A stretch of DNA of 64,000 bases from Deltaproteobacteria bacterium (GTDB lineage Bacteria > Desulfobacterota > Binatia > Binatales > Binataceae): NCBI GenBank assembly GCA_021799495.1, contig JAJZAI010000006.1, positions 47,892-111,891 of the forward strand, given 5' to 3'. The notes beneath the pieces are model-generated. The model was not told the origin of the DNA and ran no database searches. It was given only the letters and a program-made list of their open reading frames with translations. Within the stretch, counting starts at the first letter, position 1. Each line of letters begins with the position of its first letter. Positions 35,496 through 44,861 of this stretch are shown in pieces. A program made the translations under genes and the position numbers.

Positions 35496-36512
35496 ATGAC
35501 CGGACTCGTTATCGGCGGATTGCTCGCGATTCTGATCGTTTACGTCCTGCTTACCAGCGTGCGCGTGGTCGATCAGCAGAGCGCCTGGATTATCGAGCGT
35601 CTCGGACGGTTCGAGCGCGTCGCCTACGGCGGACTGCAAATCCTCACGCCCTTTATCGATTCGGTACGCGCGATGGTCGATCTGCGCGAAGTCGCCGCGA
35701 CCATCGCCGAACAGGATTGCATCACCAAGGACAACGTGATGGTTCACGTGGACGGCATCCTTTACTACAAGGTCGTGGACGCCGAGCGGGCGACCTACGG
35801 CATCTCGAACCTGCGCTTCGCGATCGAACAACTTGCTCAGACGACGTTGCGCAGCGAAATCGGCAAAATCGAGCTCGATCATACGTTCGAGGAACGCGCG
35901 CACATCAACGCCAACGTCGTCACGGAGATCGATAAGGCGTCGGAAGCGTGGGGCGTCAAGGTGTTCCGCTACGAAATCAAAACCATCCGGCCGCCCGCCG
36001 ATATCCTTGAAGCGATGGAAAAGCAGATGCGGGCCGAGCGTGAAAAACGCGCCGCCGTGCTGCAATCCGAGGGCGAACGCGCCGCCGCGATCAACCGCTC
36101 CGAAGGTTTGCGTGAATCGGTGATCAATCGCGCCGAGGGTGAAAAGCAGCAATTAATCAAGGAATCGGAAGGCAAGGCCTCCGCGATTCGCGCGGTGGCC
36201 TTGGCCACCGCGGAGGGGATTCGCGCCGTCGCCGAGGCAATCTCCGGCCCGGGCGGATTCGAGGCCGTGCAATACCGTGTCGCGAGCGACTATATCGCCC
36301 AGTTCGGCAACCTGGCGAAGGACACTAACACGCTCATCCTGCCCGCGAATATGGCCGACATGGCGGGCATGATCGCGACCGCGATGAGCGTGATTCGCCA
36401 TCCGGATGGCGGCGGCGATGCGCACGCGAAAGCGGCGGGCGAGGCGAAATCGTTGGACGCCGGCATGACGCCGGCGGCGCCGCTGGCGCCTCCCGCCCCG
36501 GACAAACGCTAG
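35496..36512 (+). CDS. SPFH/Band 7 (stomatin-like, QmcA-type) membrane protein
   Basis: A 338-aa protein with one N-terminal TM helix (LVIGGLLAILIVYVLL), then the Band 7/SPFH domain (VVDQQSAWIIERLGRFER; EQDCITKDNVMVHVDGILYY) and an Ala/Glu-rich coiled coil (AEREKRAAVLQSEGERAAAI). It would oligomerise into membrane scaffolds with NfeD and modulate membrane proteases such as FtsH-type enzymes. The start MTGLVIGG at 35496 has AAGG upstream; a start ten codons earlier overlaps the nfeD end and is less likely. Confidence 0.9.
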   Translation: MTGLVIGGLLAILIVYVLLTSVRVVDQQSAWIIERLGRFERVAYGGLQILTPFIDSVRAMVDLREVAATIAEQDCITKDNVMVHVDGILYYKVVDAERATYGISNLRFAIEQLAQTTLRSEIGKIELDHTFEERAHINANVVTEIDKASEAWGVKVFRYEIKTIRPPADILEAMEKQMRAEREKRAAVLQSEGERAAAINRSEGLRESVINRAEGEKQQLIKESEGKASAIRAVALATAEGIRAVAEAISGPGGFEAVQYRVASDYIAQFGNLAKDTNTLILPANMADMAGMIATAMSVIRHPDGGGDAHAKAAGEAKSLDAGMTPAAPLAPPAPDKR

Positions 36513-36535
36513 CGGCGCGAAGCCGTCGCGCCGGC

Positions 36536-37207
36536 CTATTTAATTCGTTGGCGAGCGGAGCGCCGCGCCTTGAGCTGGCACGGCGCGAGCTGGCAGTAGC
36601 GGCCTGAATGGCCCGCGGCCGCGACAAAGGCGCGGCCGCATCCGCCGCATTTGCGCACGCTTTCGCCTGCGCCAAGCAGCGGGCGCAATTCCCGCACCGT
36701 GGCGTCGTCTTCGCCGAATTCAGCGGCTGATGCGGGCGGTTCTTCATCGACGATTGGCAATCCGTGGTAATGGAGGCGTCCGGTTTTTCCCGCGATCGCC
36801 GCCGCCGCGCGCGCCTGCTGGTCGGCCTGTTCATTGAGCGGATCGCCGGCATGCCCTTCGACCCATTCGAAACGCACTTTGCGTTCGCCGGCTTCATGGT
36901 CCAGCTTGAGCCACAAGTCGGAGTTCATGTTCCGCTTCCATCCGAGCGTCATGGTCTTGACGAGATATTGGCTGTCGCTGCGCAGCACGACGCGCGCGCC
37001 CGCCGGTATTACGCGCAGGCCCTCGATCGCGGCCGTCAATTCCATCCGGTTGTTGGTGGTCGATGGATCGCCGCCGTAGATTGTCCGTGAGGCTCCGTCG
37101 GGCTTTACGATCACCGCGGCCCATCCGCCCGGCCCCGGATTTCCAAGACACGAGCCGTCGGCATAGACATAGTAGGTCTGCGCGCCCGCAGCCGCGCCGC
37201 CGCTCAT
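36536..37207 (-). CDS. rnhA: Ribonuclease HI with an additional C-terminal Cys4 zinc-ribbon-like tail
   Basis: RNase HI degrades the RNA strand of RNA-DNA hybrids. The catalytic core is in the first ~145 of 223 residues: YADGSCLGNPGPGGW (Asp), NNRMELTAAIEGL (Glu), LRSDSQYLVKTM (Asp), and the WVEGHAGDPLNEQADQQA region (His/Asp). The extra ~75 residues end in KCGGCGRAF and YCQLAPC, a C-x2-C plus C-x4-C arrangement that looks zinc-binding. The ATG at 37207 overlaps the glgA TGA (ATGA), so translation is coupled to glgA. Confidence 0.9.
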   Translation of the reverse strand: MSGGAAAGAQTYYVYADGSCLGNPGPGGWAAVIVKPDGASRTIYGGDPSTTNNRMELTAAIEGLRVIPAGARVVLRSDSQYLVKTMTLGWKRNMNSDLWLKLDHEAGERKVRFEWVEGHAGDPLNEQADQQARAAAAIAGKTGRLHYHGLPIVDEEPPASAAEFGEDDATVRELRPLLGAGESVRKCGGCGRAFVAAAGHSGRYCQLAPCQLKARRSARQRIK

Positions 37208-38670
37208 CCCGCGCTCCGCTCCGCGCGCAATCGTTCGAACCATTGCAGATACTGCCCGGCCGCGCGGTCCCACGAATAGTCGCTGCGGAAACAATTGCCG
37301 ACTAGCACTTGCCATTTCGCCGGATGGCGGAAAATTTCCACGGCGCGCGCGACCGCGCCGCTCAGCGCGGCGGGGTCGTATTCGGAGAATACGAAGCCGT
37401 TGCCCGTCCGCGTGCGCGGATTGAATTCGCTGACCGTATCGCGCAGCCCGCCCGTGGCGCGCACGATCGGCGCGGCGCCGTAGCGCAGCGCGTACATCTG
37501 CGTCAGTCCGCAGGGCTCGAACCGCGAAGGCATCAGGAACATGTTGCTCGCCGCCATGATGCGATGGGCGAGCGAGCTGTCGAATCCCGTGATCAGGCGC
37601 ATCCGATCCGGGTAGCGCTCTCCGGCCTGCTGAAAAATCTTTTCAAGCGCGGGGTCGCCGCTCGCCAGCATGACCAATTGGATATCGAGCGCCATCAGCG
37701 CGTCGAGAGCGTCCGCCAGGATGTCCACGCCCTTCTGCGGCGTCATCCGCGTGACCATCCCGATCATCGGCACGGCCGCGGATTTCGCCGGATGCGGCAG
37801 GCGGAGATCGTCGCGGAGCACGTCGAGACAATATTTTTTGTTGGCGCGGCGGCGCGGCGAGTAGGGCTTCGGGATAAGATGGTCGCGCGCCGGATCCCAT
37901 TCGTCGTAATCGGCGCCGTTGAGGATGCCGGTCAGGCGGTCGCCTTTGGTCCGCAGCACGCCGTCAAGGCCGAAGCCCAACTCCGGATCGTGCGCGATTT
38001 CCCAGGCATAGGTGGGGCTCACGGTCGATACGCCGTCGGCCAGAACGATTGCGCCCTTCATCAGGTTCACGCGGCCCCAGAACTCCAATACGTCGACGCT
38101 GTACCATGACCAATCGACGCCCAGCAGCGGAAAGTCGTGGCTTTCGAAAATTCCCTGGAAAGCCAGGTTGTGGATCGTGAAGACGGCGAGCGTGGATTTC
38201 ATGCGATCGCGAAGCGCCTGCTCCGCGCGCATCGCCAGCACCGTCGCCGCGGCGTGCCAATCGTGCGCATGGATCACGTCCGGACGCGCAAGGTCGGCCG
38301 CGATAGCCGCCGCCGCCCGTCCAAAAAAAATGAACCGCCGCGCGTTGTCGGGGTATTCCTTGCCGTTTTCGTCGTAAATTCCCGCCCGGCCGAACATCTC
38401 CGGATGATCGACCAGGAACAGCGGAATGCCGGCGGGCGTCCTGGCGCCGAGCACGCGATACGATTCGTTCGCTCCGCCCATCTCGATCGCGCGGGAATCT
38501 CCGATCTGTTTCGTTTCCAGCGCCGCGGTCAGCGCGGGATACGCCGGCGCGATTACGCAGGCCTCGGCGCCGCGGCTGGCGAGCGCGCGCGGCAGCGCTC
38601 CGATTACGTCGGCGAGACCGCCGGCCTTTGCCCACGGCCCGATTTCGGCCGCAACGATCGCGATACGCAT
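37204..38670 (-). CDS. glgA: Glycogen (starch) synthase, ADP-glucose type
   Basis: GT5 family transferase that elongates alpha-1,4-glucan from ADP-glucose, 488 aa. The N-terminal AAEIGPWAKAGGLADV contains the KxGG nucleotide-sugar loop (Ala in place of the usual Thr). HAHDWHAA, TIHNLAFQGIF, LNGADYDEWDP, RMTPQKGVDI and MPSRFEPCGLTQMYALRYG complete the family pattern. The start MRIAIVAAE at 38670; a TTG two codons earlier is less likely. No other glg genes are adjacent. Confidence 0.93.
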   Translation of the reverse strand: MRIAIVAAEIGPWAKAGGLADVIGALPRALASRGAEACVIAPAYPALTAALETKQIGDSRAIEMGGANESYRVLGARTPAGIPLFLVDHPEMFGRAGIYDENGKEYPDNARRFIFFGRAAAAIAADLARPDVIHAHDWHAAATVLAMRAEQALRDRMKSTLAVFTIHNLAFQGIFESHDFPLLGVDWSWYSVDVLEFWGRVNLMKGAIVLADGVSTVSPTYAWEIAHDPELGFGLDGVLRTKGDRLTGILNGADYDEWDPARDHLIPKPYSPRRRANKKYCLDVLRDDLRLPHPAKSAAVPMIGMVTRMTPQKGVDILADALDALMALDIQLVMLASGDPALEKIFQQAGERYPDRMRLITGFDSSLAHRIMAASNMFLMPSRFEPCGLTQMYALRYGAAPIVRATGGLRDTVSEFNPRTRTGNGFVFSEYDPAALSGAVARAVEIFRHPAKWQVLVGNCFRSDYSWDRAAGQYLQWFERLRAERSAG

Positions 38671-38844
38671 ATGCAATCAGGGCGCGAAGGCGCCTTGGCG
38701 CCGCGCGCCAGAAGCTCCGGATTTATCCCGAATAGACGGTTTAGCGAACTGCGGACTCGAGCTCACGCCGGCGATGGAATTGGTGTACGCAGCCGCATCG
38801 CGCCGGTCAAGCGCGGGCGGCTATCCGCGGTCGCGCTCCGGGTT

Positions 38845-41304
38845 TCACGCGGCCCGGCCGGTGGCCGCGGCCGCGGGTTTTTTGGCCGCGTCCGCCGCCG
38901 CGCGCCCGGCTCCGACCGCGCCGTCGCCAGCGGCGACGGCTTCGCGCAGCGCGTGATCAAGCACTTCGTCAACGGTATCGACGAAAATCGTCTGCATCTC
39001 GGCGCGAACCTCGGGCGGAATGTCTTCGAGATCGCTCTCGTTGCGGCGCGGTAAAATCACCGTATGAATTCCCGCGCGGCGCGCGGCCAGCACCTTTTCC
39101 TTGATGCCGCCCACCGGCAGCACCTTGCCGCGCAGCGTGATTTCGCCGGTCATCGCCACGTCCGCGCGCGCCGCACGTCCGGTCAGGAGCGAAGCGAGCG
39201 ACGCCGCGATCGTGACGCCGGCCGACGGCCCGTCCTTGGGAATCGCGCCGGCGGGAACGTGAATATGCAGGTCGGCTTTATCGAAGAAGTCCGCCGGCAC
39301 GCCGAGCCGGTCCGCGCGCGAGCGGATGTAGGAAAGCGCGGCCTGCGCCGATTCCTTCATCACGTCGCCCAGCGAGCCGGTTAGCGTCAGCCCCTTCTGG
39401 CCGGTCATCCGCGTGCTTTCGATGAAAATTATGTCGCCGCCGTTGGGCGTCCACGCGAGTCCGGTCGCCACGCCGGGTTCGTTCGTGCGCTCGGCGACTT
39501 CGGCGAAAAATTTCGGCGGTCCGAGATACTTCTTCAGCATGTCGGGCGCGATCAGCTCGGGCGCCGCCTCGCCCTCGGTGACCGAACGGGCGATTTTTCG
39601 GCAAATCCGCGCGATCTCGCGCTGCAGGTTGCGCAGCCCCGCTTCGCGCGTGTAGCTGCGGATAATCTCCGCGACCGCGTCCTGGGCGAATTCGATCTTG
39701 CGATCGCCAAGCCCGTTTTCTCCAAGCTCGCGCGGAATCAGGTAGCGCTGGACGATTTTGAGCTTTTCCTCCTCGGTGTAGCCCGGCAGTTCCAGCACCT
39801 CCATCCGATCGCGCAGGGCGGGCGGAATCGTGTCGAGCACGTTCGCCGTGGTCAGAAAGAGCACGCGCGACAGATCGAACGGCACGTCGAGATAATGATC
39901 GGCGAAGGTGTTGTTCTGCTCGGGATCGAGCACTTCGAGCAGGGCCGACGCGGGATCGCCGCGAAAATCCGCGCCGAGCTTGTCCACCTCGTCGAGAATG
40001 AAGAGGGGATTGTTGGAACCGGCGTTGCGCAAGCCCTGAATGATCCGTCCCGGCAGCGAACCGATATAGGTCCGCCGATGGCCGCGAATCTCGGCCTCGT
40101 CCCGGATGCCGCCGAGCGAGAGCCGCACGAATTTTCGTCCGAGCGCCCGCGCGATCGAGCGGCCGAGGGAGGTTTTGCCGGTGCCCGGCGGTCCGACGAA
40201 ACACAGGATGGGGCCTTTAGTGTCCTGCTTCAGCTTGCGCACCGCGAGAAATTCGAGGATCCGCTCTTTGACTTTTTCGAGATCGTAATGGTCCTCGTCC
40301 AGCACCTTGCGCGCGTTATGGATATCGAGATTGTCCTCGGTCGAGACGCTCCACGGCAGGCTCACCAGCCAGTCAAGATAGGTGCGCACGACGGTATGCT
40401 CCGCCGATTCCGGCGGGATCATCCGCAGCCGTTCGAGCTCTTTGTCGGCGGCCTTGCGCGCCTCTTCGGACATCTTCGCGGCTTCGATTTTCTTTTCCAG
40501 GTCCTCGATTTCCGCGGTGCGCGCGTCGCCCTCGCCAAGCTCCTTTTGAATCGCCTTGAGCTGCTGGCGCAAATAATATTCGCGCTGGTTCTTGTTCAGC
40601 TCGGATTGCACCTGTGACTGGATTTTGTGGCCGAGTTCGAGCAGCTCGATCTCGCGGCTCAGGATTACGATCAGTTTTTCCAGACGGCCGCGAACGTCGA
40701 GCGTCGAGAGCAGATCCTGCAGCTCCTCGACGGCGATTTTCAGATACGAGGCGACCATGTCGGTCAGGCGCGCGGGGTCGCGCAACTGCATCGCCATCAC
40801 CTGCAGCTCGTCGGGCAGATAAGGCACCAGCGATACGAATTTTGAAAACTGGCTGACCAGATTCGCCTGCAGCGCTTCGGCCTCGCGTTCGGGCTTGAAA
40901 ATTTCCTCAAGCCGCGCGATATGCGCGGTGAAATATGGTTCGCGCTGCACGAAATCGCGCAGTTCGATTCGCGCCAGCCCCTGCACCAGCACGCGGACGC
41001 TTTCGTCCGGATATTTGAGCATCTTCAGGACGCGCACCGCCGTGCCGCGCGGATAAAGGCCGTCCGGCGCAGGATTTTCCTCTTCCGGATTTTTCTGCGC
41101 GGTCAAACCCATGATGCTCGAGGCGCTGCCGCATTCCTCGATCAATTTGAGCGAGGAGGCGCGGGAGACCAGGAACGGATGGATCTGGCTTGGAAAGATC
41201 ACGATGCCGCGCAATGGCAGCACCGGCAAAATCTCTGGCAGTTCGACCTTGCTCAGGTCCTCTTCAGGCTCAAACCGTTTTTCGCTCTTGGCGCGTTCTG
41301 CCAT
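38845..41304 (-). CDS. lon: ATP-dependent protease Lon
   Basis: AAA+ serine protease of cytosolic quality control, 819 aa. The LON substrate-binding domain ([17 protein letters not shown]) comes first, then a coiled coil. The AAA module has Walker [11 protein letters not shown] and Walker [10 protein letters not shown]. The protease domain has the nucleophile in PKDGPSAG and the catalytic Lys in [12 protein letters not shown]. The last ~20 residues are an Ala/Gly-rich tail. The ATG at 41304 is chosen; a GTG seven codons upstream is possible. Confidence 0.95.
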   Translation of the reverse strand: MAERAKSEKRFEPEEDLSKVELPEILPVLPLRGIVIFPSQIHPFLVSRASSLKLIEECGSASSIMGLTAQKNPEEENPAPDGLYPRGTAVRVLKMLKYPDESVRVLVQGLARIELRDFVQREPYFTAHIARLEEIFKPEREAEALQANLVSQFSKFVSLVPYLPDELQVMAMQLRDPARLTDMVASYLKIAVEELQDLLSTLDVRGRLEKLIVILSREIELLELGHKIQSQVQSELNKNQREYYLRQQLKAIQKELGEGDARTAEIEDLEKKIEAAKMSEEARKAADKELERLRMIPPESAEHTVVRTYLDWLVSLPWSVSTEDNLDIHNARKVLDEDHYDLEKVKERILEFLAVRKLKQDTKGPILCFVGPPGTGKTSLGRSIARALGRKFVRLSLGGIRDEAEIRGHRRTYIGSLPGRIIQGLRNAGSNNPLFILDEVDKLGADFRGDPASALLEVLDPEQNNTFADHYLDVPFDLSRVLFLTTANVLDTIPPALRDRMEVLELPGYTEEEKLKIVQRYLIPRELGENGLGDRKIEFAQDAVAEIIRSYTREAGLRNLQREIARICRKIARSVTEGEAAPELIAPDMLKKYLGPPKFFAEVAERTNEPGVATGLAWTPNGGDIIFIESTRMTGQKGLTLTGSLGDVMKESAQAALSYIRSRADRLGVPADFFDKADLHIHVPAGAIPKDGPSAGVTIAASLASLLTGRAARADVAMTGEITLRGKVLPVGGIKEKVLAARRAGIHTVILPRRNESDLEDIPPEVRAEMQTIFVDTVDEVLDHALREAVAAGDGAVGAGRAAADAAKKPAAAATGRAA

Positions 41305-41375
41305 ATCTGGATTAGCCCCCGCCACTCAGGCAAAAAGATTCCGCCCAAGCTTTCCCAGCCGCTTTCGGTTAACGT

Positions 41376-41414
41376 AGTATACGGTCTCGGGAAGGCACAA
41401 GGCGGTTTGCCTTG
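41376..41414 (-). promoter_or_regulatory. Candidate lon promoter region with -10-like TATACT and a hairpin
   Basis: In the 160-nt divergent space upstream of lon, the minus strand has TATACT (41381-41376) but no convincing -35 at 17 nt. Just upstream, CAAGGC (41398-41403) and GCCTTG (41409-41414) form a perfect 6-bp inverted repeat that could be an operator. No CIRCE or clear sigma-32 element is seen. Confidence 0.25.
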
Positions 41415-41464
41415 GAAAGAAGTTAAGCACGACCGCGGCCGCGCGCCATCCCGGTGAGGCGCTC

Positions 41465-41890
41465 TTGTCGAAGCATTCGTTTGACAAAATTTTCACTTCT
41501 GAAGAGGCCAGCGAGCTTATTCCGACTCTCGCCGCGTTGGTTTGCGATTTACAGCTCAACGCGAACGAATTGCGCGCCAGAATCGCCAAACTGATCGACA
41601 GCGAACCGGAAATCGACGCGATGCGGCTGCAGGGGATCATCGAACGGCATCCCGAGTTGGCGCCATACGCGGGCAAAATCGCGGAAATCGCCGGTGAAAT
41701 CGAAAAGCTCGGATGTTTCCTCAAGGATATCGAACATGGACTGATCGATTTTCCGGGTGAAATCGGGGACGAAATCGTTTTTCTTTGCTGGCAATACGGC
41801 GAGCCCGGCGTCAACGCATGGCATCCGATCGACGCCGGCTTCGCGCAGCGGCGGGCGATACCTGGCGCGCCGAAAACCTGGTTGAACTGA
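41465..41890 (+). CDS. DUF2203 family protein
   Basis: A 141-aa protein of a conserved family of unknown role. FTSEEASELIPTLAALV opens it, a helical hairpin follows, and the signature GCFLKDIEHGLIDFPGEIGD-type block and CWQYGEPGVNAWHPIDAGF close it. TTG start at 41465 with GTGAGG about 5 nt upstream. It is the first gene of a six-gene plus-strand run and divergent from lon. Confidence 0.82.
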   Translation: MSKHSFDKIFTSEEASELIPTLAALVCDLQLNANELRARIAKLIDSEPEIDAMRLQGIIERHPELAPYAGKIAEIAGEIEKLGCFLKDIEHGLIDFPGEIGDEIVFLCWQYGEPGVNAWHPIDAGFAQRRAIPGAPKTWLN

Positions 41891-41931
41891 GCGCCGGCGC
41901 CACGGCGGCTCGCACGCGGATACGGATCAAG

Positions 41932-42402
41932 ATGACTATTACGCTTTTCTTGTACCTGTTGAGCCTGGCCTTGTGGCTGGGCGGGATGATATTTTTCGCT
42001 TTCTTCGTCGCGCCGGCGCTGTTCGGCAACCTGCAGATCGCGCAGGCGGGCAAGGTCGTCAGCACGATCTTCCCGCGCTATTACATGCTCGGTTATGTCG
42101 CCGGCGTAATCTCGGTGATAATTGCCGCTTATTTCGCGATTTCCCGCACGCCGCACGGCGCATGGACGTTGGCCGCCTTGATGCTCGCCGTCGCGCTGGG
42201 ACTGACGATCTATGCGGGCGCGGTGGTGCGTCCGCAGGTCGATGCGATTCGCACGGTCGCCGAGGAGGCCAATCCCGACCCGGCGCGGAAGGCTGAATTC
42301 GACCGGCTGCATCGATTGTCGGTCCAGCTAAACGGCGCCGTGATGATTCTCGATTTGCTGGCTCTGCTGGCGACGGCGTCGGCTCTGGCGCCGCGGATTT
42401 AA
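41932..42402 (+). CDS. DUF4149 (TMEM205-like) membrane protein
   Basis: A 156-aa protein with about four TM helices. FLYLLSLALWLGGMIFFAFF and VAPALFGNL are the family signature; IFPRYYMLGYVAGVISV and a final helix at LLALLATASALA follow. The function is unknown. The ATG at 41932 lies 41 nt after the DUF2203 stop. The frame is open earlier but overlaps the end of the preceding gene. Confidence 0.82.
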   Translation: MTITLFLYLLSLALWLGGMIFFAFFVAPALFGNLQIAQAGKVVSTIFPRYYMLGYVAGVISVIIAAYFAISRTPHGAWTLAALMLAVALGLTIYAGAVVRPQVDAIRTVAEEANPDPARKAEFDRLHRLSVQLNGAVMILDLLALLATASALAPRI

Positions 42403-42403
42403 G

Positions 42404-43153
42404 ATGGAATTCCGGGCGGTCGTCTTCGACCTTTTCGACACGATCGTAAAGTGGGAGCCGGAACGGCTGCCGCTGATGGAGCTTGAGGGCCGGCAGGTTC
42501 ACACCACGATTCCATGGGTCATCCCGACGCTCGAGCGCCGGCTCGGAGATCGCTTCGACCCCGCGCGGTTTCTTGAAGTATATCGCGGCGTGCTTGAGGA
42601 AATTCACGCCGAGCGCGAACGCGACGGCGTCGAAATCACCTGTCAGGAGCGGTTTGTCCGCACGATGAATCGGCTGGCGCCGCTGTCCGGCGCCGAAATT
42701 CGCGCGCTTGCCGATGAAGTCACTCGCGTCCACATGGACGGCGTGCGCGCGGTCACCTGGGCGCCCGCGGCGCGAACCGCGGCGGTCCGCCAACTGGCGC
42801 CGCATTTCCGCCTCGGGCTGCTGTCGAATTTCGATGACGCGCGATGCGGCCGCGAAGTTCTCGGCGACACCGGCGTCGCGCATCTTTTCGAGGCCGTGAT
42901 CATTTCCGCCGAGGTGGGGCTGCGCAAACCCAACCCGCAAATCTATCGGCGGATGCTCGAAATGATGCGGCTCGACGCGGCCGAGGTGCTGTTCGTCGGC
43001 GACACGCCGCGCGAAGACGTCAAAGGTCCGCGCGATGCCGGAATGCGCACCGCGTGGATCAGCAAAGGTGCCGCGTCGCTGCCCGAAGGCGTGCCGCAAC
43101 CGGATTTCATAATCGGCGATTTGGCCGAATTGCCCGCCGTACTGGGATTCTGA
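42404..43153 (+). CDS. HAD-superfamily hydrolase
   Basis: A 249-aa HAD protein. Motif I is VVFDLFDTIVKW, with Phe between the two Asp as in haloacid dehalogenase and YjjG-type subgroups. Motif II is LGLLSNFDDA, motif III contains RKPNPQIY, and motif IV is FVGDTPREDVKG. Likely a small-molecule phosphatase; the substrate is unknown. It starts 1 nt after the previous stop and is followed by the next gene after 2 nt, so the set is one transcript. Confidence 0.86.
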   Translation: MEFRAVVFDLFDTIVKWEPERLPLMELEGRQVHTTIPWVIPTLERRLGDRFDPARFLEVYRGVLEEIHAERERDGVEITCQERFVRTMNRLAPLSGAEIRALADEVTRVHMDGVRAVTWAPAARTAAVRQLAPHFRLGLLSNFDDARCGREVLGDTGVAHLFEAVIISAEVGLRKPNPQIYRRMLEMMRLDAAEVLFVGDTPREDVKGPRDAGMRTAWISKGAASLPEGVPQPDFIIGDLAELPAVLGF

Positions 43154-43155
43154 CG

Positions 43156-43626
43156 ATGGCGCCGCGGCGGACCATCGCGGTGATCGGCGGCAGCGCCGCC
43201 AACGACGCCGTCGCGCAGCTCGCCTTCGCCACCGGACAGGCGATCGCGCAACGCGACGCCGTGCTGGTATGCGGCGGCATGGGGGGCGTGATGGAAGCGG
43301 CGGCCCGCGGCGCGCGCGCCGCCGGAGGCGTCACGATCGGCATCCTGCCGGGTTACGATCGCGCCGCCGCCAACCCCCATATCGAGATCGCCGTCGCGAC
43401 CGGGATGGGCCACGCGCGCAACATGATCGTCGTCGCCAGCGCCGACGCCGTGATCGCGCTGCCGGGCGAAACCGGCACGCTCTCCGAAATCGCGCTCGCG
43501 CTCACCATTCGCCGGCCGGTCGTCGCGCTCGGCGGATGGCGCGATATGGCCGGCGTTAAAACCGCCGAATCGCCGATCGACGCGGTCGCAATCGCGCTCG
43601 ACGCCGTCGCCGCGGCCGGGAGATGA
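43156..43626 (+). CDS. TIGR00725-type LOG-like Rossmann nucleotide-binding protein
   Basis: A 156-aa protein with a Rossmann start (TIAVIGGSAAND), VCGGMGGVMEAAARGARAAG and ALPGETGTLSEIALAL. The last corresponds to the PGGxGTxxE nucleotide/phosphoribohydrolase motif of LOG/lysine-decarboxylase-like proteins, with Glu replacing the second Gly. Cytokinin-type ribohydrolase activity in related LOGs cannot be assumed here. The start MAPRRTIAVIGG is at 43156. Confidence 0.82.
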   Translation: MAPRRTIAVIGGSAANDAVAQLAFATGQAIAQRDAVLVCGGMGGVMEAAARGARAAGGVTIGILPGYDRAAANPHIEIAVATGMGHARNMIVVASADAVIALPGETGTLSEIALALTIRRPVVALGGWRDMAGVKTAESPIDAVAIALDAVAAAGR

Positions 43627-43633
43627 TTCCGCG

Positions 43634-44047
43634 GTGAGCGCGCTGCATGATCGGTATCCGGCGCTTGCCTCGCTCGAAAACGCGCCGTTCTCGAAAATCC
43701 TCGGACTTCGCGCCGAATCCGCCGGCGACGGCGAAGCGGTCGTGCGGATGCCGTTCGCGCTCAGTTTAATCAACGACGGCGGCCCGGACGTGCCGATCCA
43801 CGGCGGCGCCATCGCCTCGCTCGCCGATTTCGCCGCCTGCGCCGCGATCTGGACGATGCCGGCGACGCGGCGCAGCGCGACCATCTCGATGACCGTCAAC
43901 TATATCGCGCCTGGCGTTCAGAGCGATCTAATCGCCCGCGCGCGCGTTCGCGGCAAGGGCCGCCGCGTGGCCAGTATCGCGGTCGAAATCCATGACGCGC
44001 GCGGCGCGCTCGTCGCCGACGCGATCGTGACCTACAAAATCGCATGA
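43634..44047 (+). CDS. PaaI-type hotdog-fold acyl-CoA thioesterase
   Basis: A 137-aa single-hotdog protein. The catalytic/CoA-binding block IHGGAIASLADFAACAA and the SMTVNYIAPGVQSDLIARA strand are typical of PaaI/YigI thioesterases, which act as tetramers on medium-chain or aromatic acyl-CoAs. GTG start at 43634. Its stop overlaps the next gene's ATG (ATGA). Confidence 0.86.
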   Translation: MSALHDRYPALASLENAPFSKILGLRAESAGDGEAVVRMPFALSLINDGGPDVPIHGGAIASLADFAACAAIWTMPATRRSATISMTVNYIAPGVQSDLIARARVRGKGRRVASIAVEIHDARGALVADAIVTYKIA

Positions 44048-44814
44048 GCGCCGATCTGCTGCGGAAGATTCGCGCGGCCGCCGCGCCCTTCGGTCTTAAT
44101 CTGATCGCGGCGATTCCGGCGTCGCGCTACGACGCCGCCGCCGGCGCGGCATATCGAAGCGCGGCGTTCGGCAAGTCGTTCGCAAATCGCTCGATCATAG
44201 TGATCGCCAACGGCGGCGGCGATTTCTGGCGGGCGTTCGTCCGCTGGACCGGCGCGCATCCCGGATGGACCGGGCGGGCGAATCCGCTCGACGATTTCAC
44301 GCGCCGCATCGTCGAAGACGAGATGCTGCCAGTCATTGCTGCCGCCGGGGTTCATTGCGTCTCCGTCTATCCATTCATGAGCGGCGCGCCGACGTTGAAT
44401 TTCATGGAACTCGGCAAACTCGCCGGAATCGCCGGGCCGAGCCTGCTCGGCGTCGTGGTCAATCCGACCTATGGTCCGTGGATCGCATTCCGCGCGGCGC
44501 TGATCGTCGATGCCGTAATCGACGCGCCCGGCGACGCGCATGGTTTCGATCCGTGTCCGGGATGCACCGCGCGCACTTGCATCCCCGCGTGCCCGACCAG
44601 GGCCGTCGTTTATCCCACCGGATGGGACGTGCCGCGATGCCTTGCATTCCGGGTCGAGAACGAGCCGCGATGCGCGCCGCGCTGCGATGCGCGCGCGGCG
44701 TGCGTGCTTGGCCCCGAGCATCGCTACCCGCCCGACGAACTCGAATACCATCAGCGCCGCGCGCTCGCCGCGATGCGTCTGTGGTACGACGCCAACCTCC
44801 GGCCGCGCTCCTGA
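44044..44814 (+). CDS. QueG-related 4Fe-4S protein, function unassigned
   Basis: A 256-aa protein resembling the epoxyqueuosine reductase/reductive dehalogenase fold. An N-terminal alpha/beta region (APFGLNLIAAIPASRYD) is followed by a cluster motif FDPCPGCTARTCIPACPTRA, giving C-x2-C-x4-C-x3-CP. Three further Cys (RCAPRCDARAACV) lie near the end; a complete second 4Fe-4S site is not evident. True QueG is longer (~350-380 aa) with two clusters and a cobalamin site, so this is a shortened relative, possibly an electron carrier or cobamide-chaperone-like protein. It is coupled to the thioesterase gene by a 4-nt overlap. Confidence 0.65.
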   Translation: MSADLLRKIRAAAAPFGLNLIAAIPASRYDAAAGAAYRSAAFGKSFANRSIIVIANGGGDFWRAFVRWTGAHPGWTGRANPLDDFTRRIVEDEMLPVIAAAGVHCVSVYPFMSGAPTLNFMELGKLAGIAGPSLLGVVVNPTYGPWIAFRAALIVDAVIDAPGDAHGFDPCPGCTARTCIPACPTRAVVYPTGWDVPRCLAFRVENEPRCAPRCDARAACVLGPEHRYPPDELEYHQRRALAAMRLWYDANLRPRS

Positions 44815-44820
44815 TTTCGC

Positions 44821-44837
44821 GCGGCCGTTTCGGCCGC
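44821..44837. terminator. GC-rich hairpin between convergent genes (possible bidirectional terminator)
   Basis: GCGGCCG (44821-44827) and CGGCCGC (44831-44837) form a perfect 7-bp stem with a 3-nt loop. It lies 6 nt past the stop of the QueG-like gene and 24 nt past the hemB stop. There is no T-run on either side, so termination strength is uncertain. Confidence 0.4.
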
Positions 44838-44861
44838 CGCCCGCGATCGATTAGCGATTCC

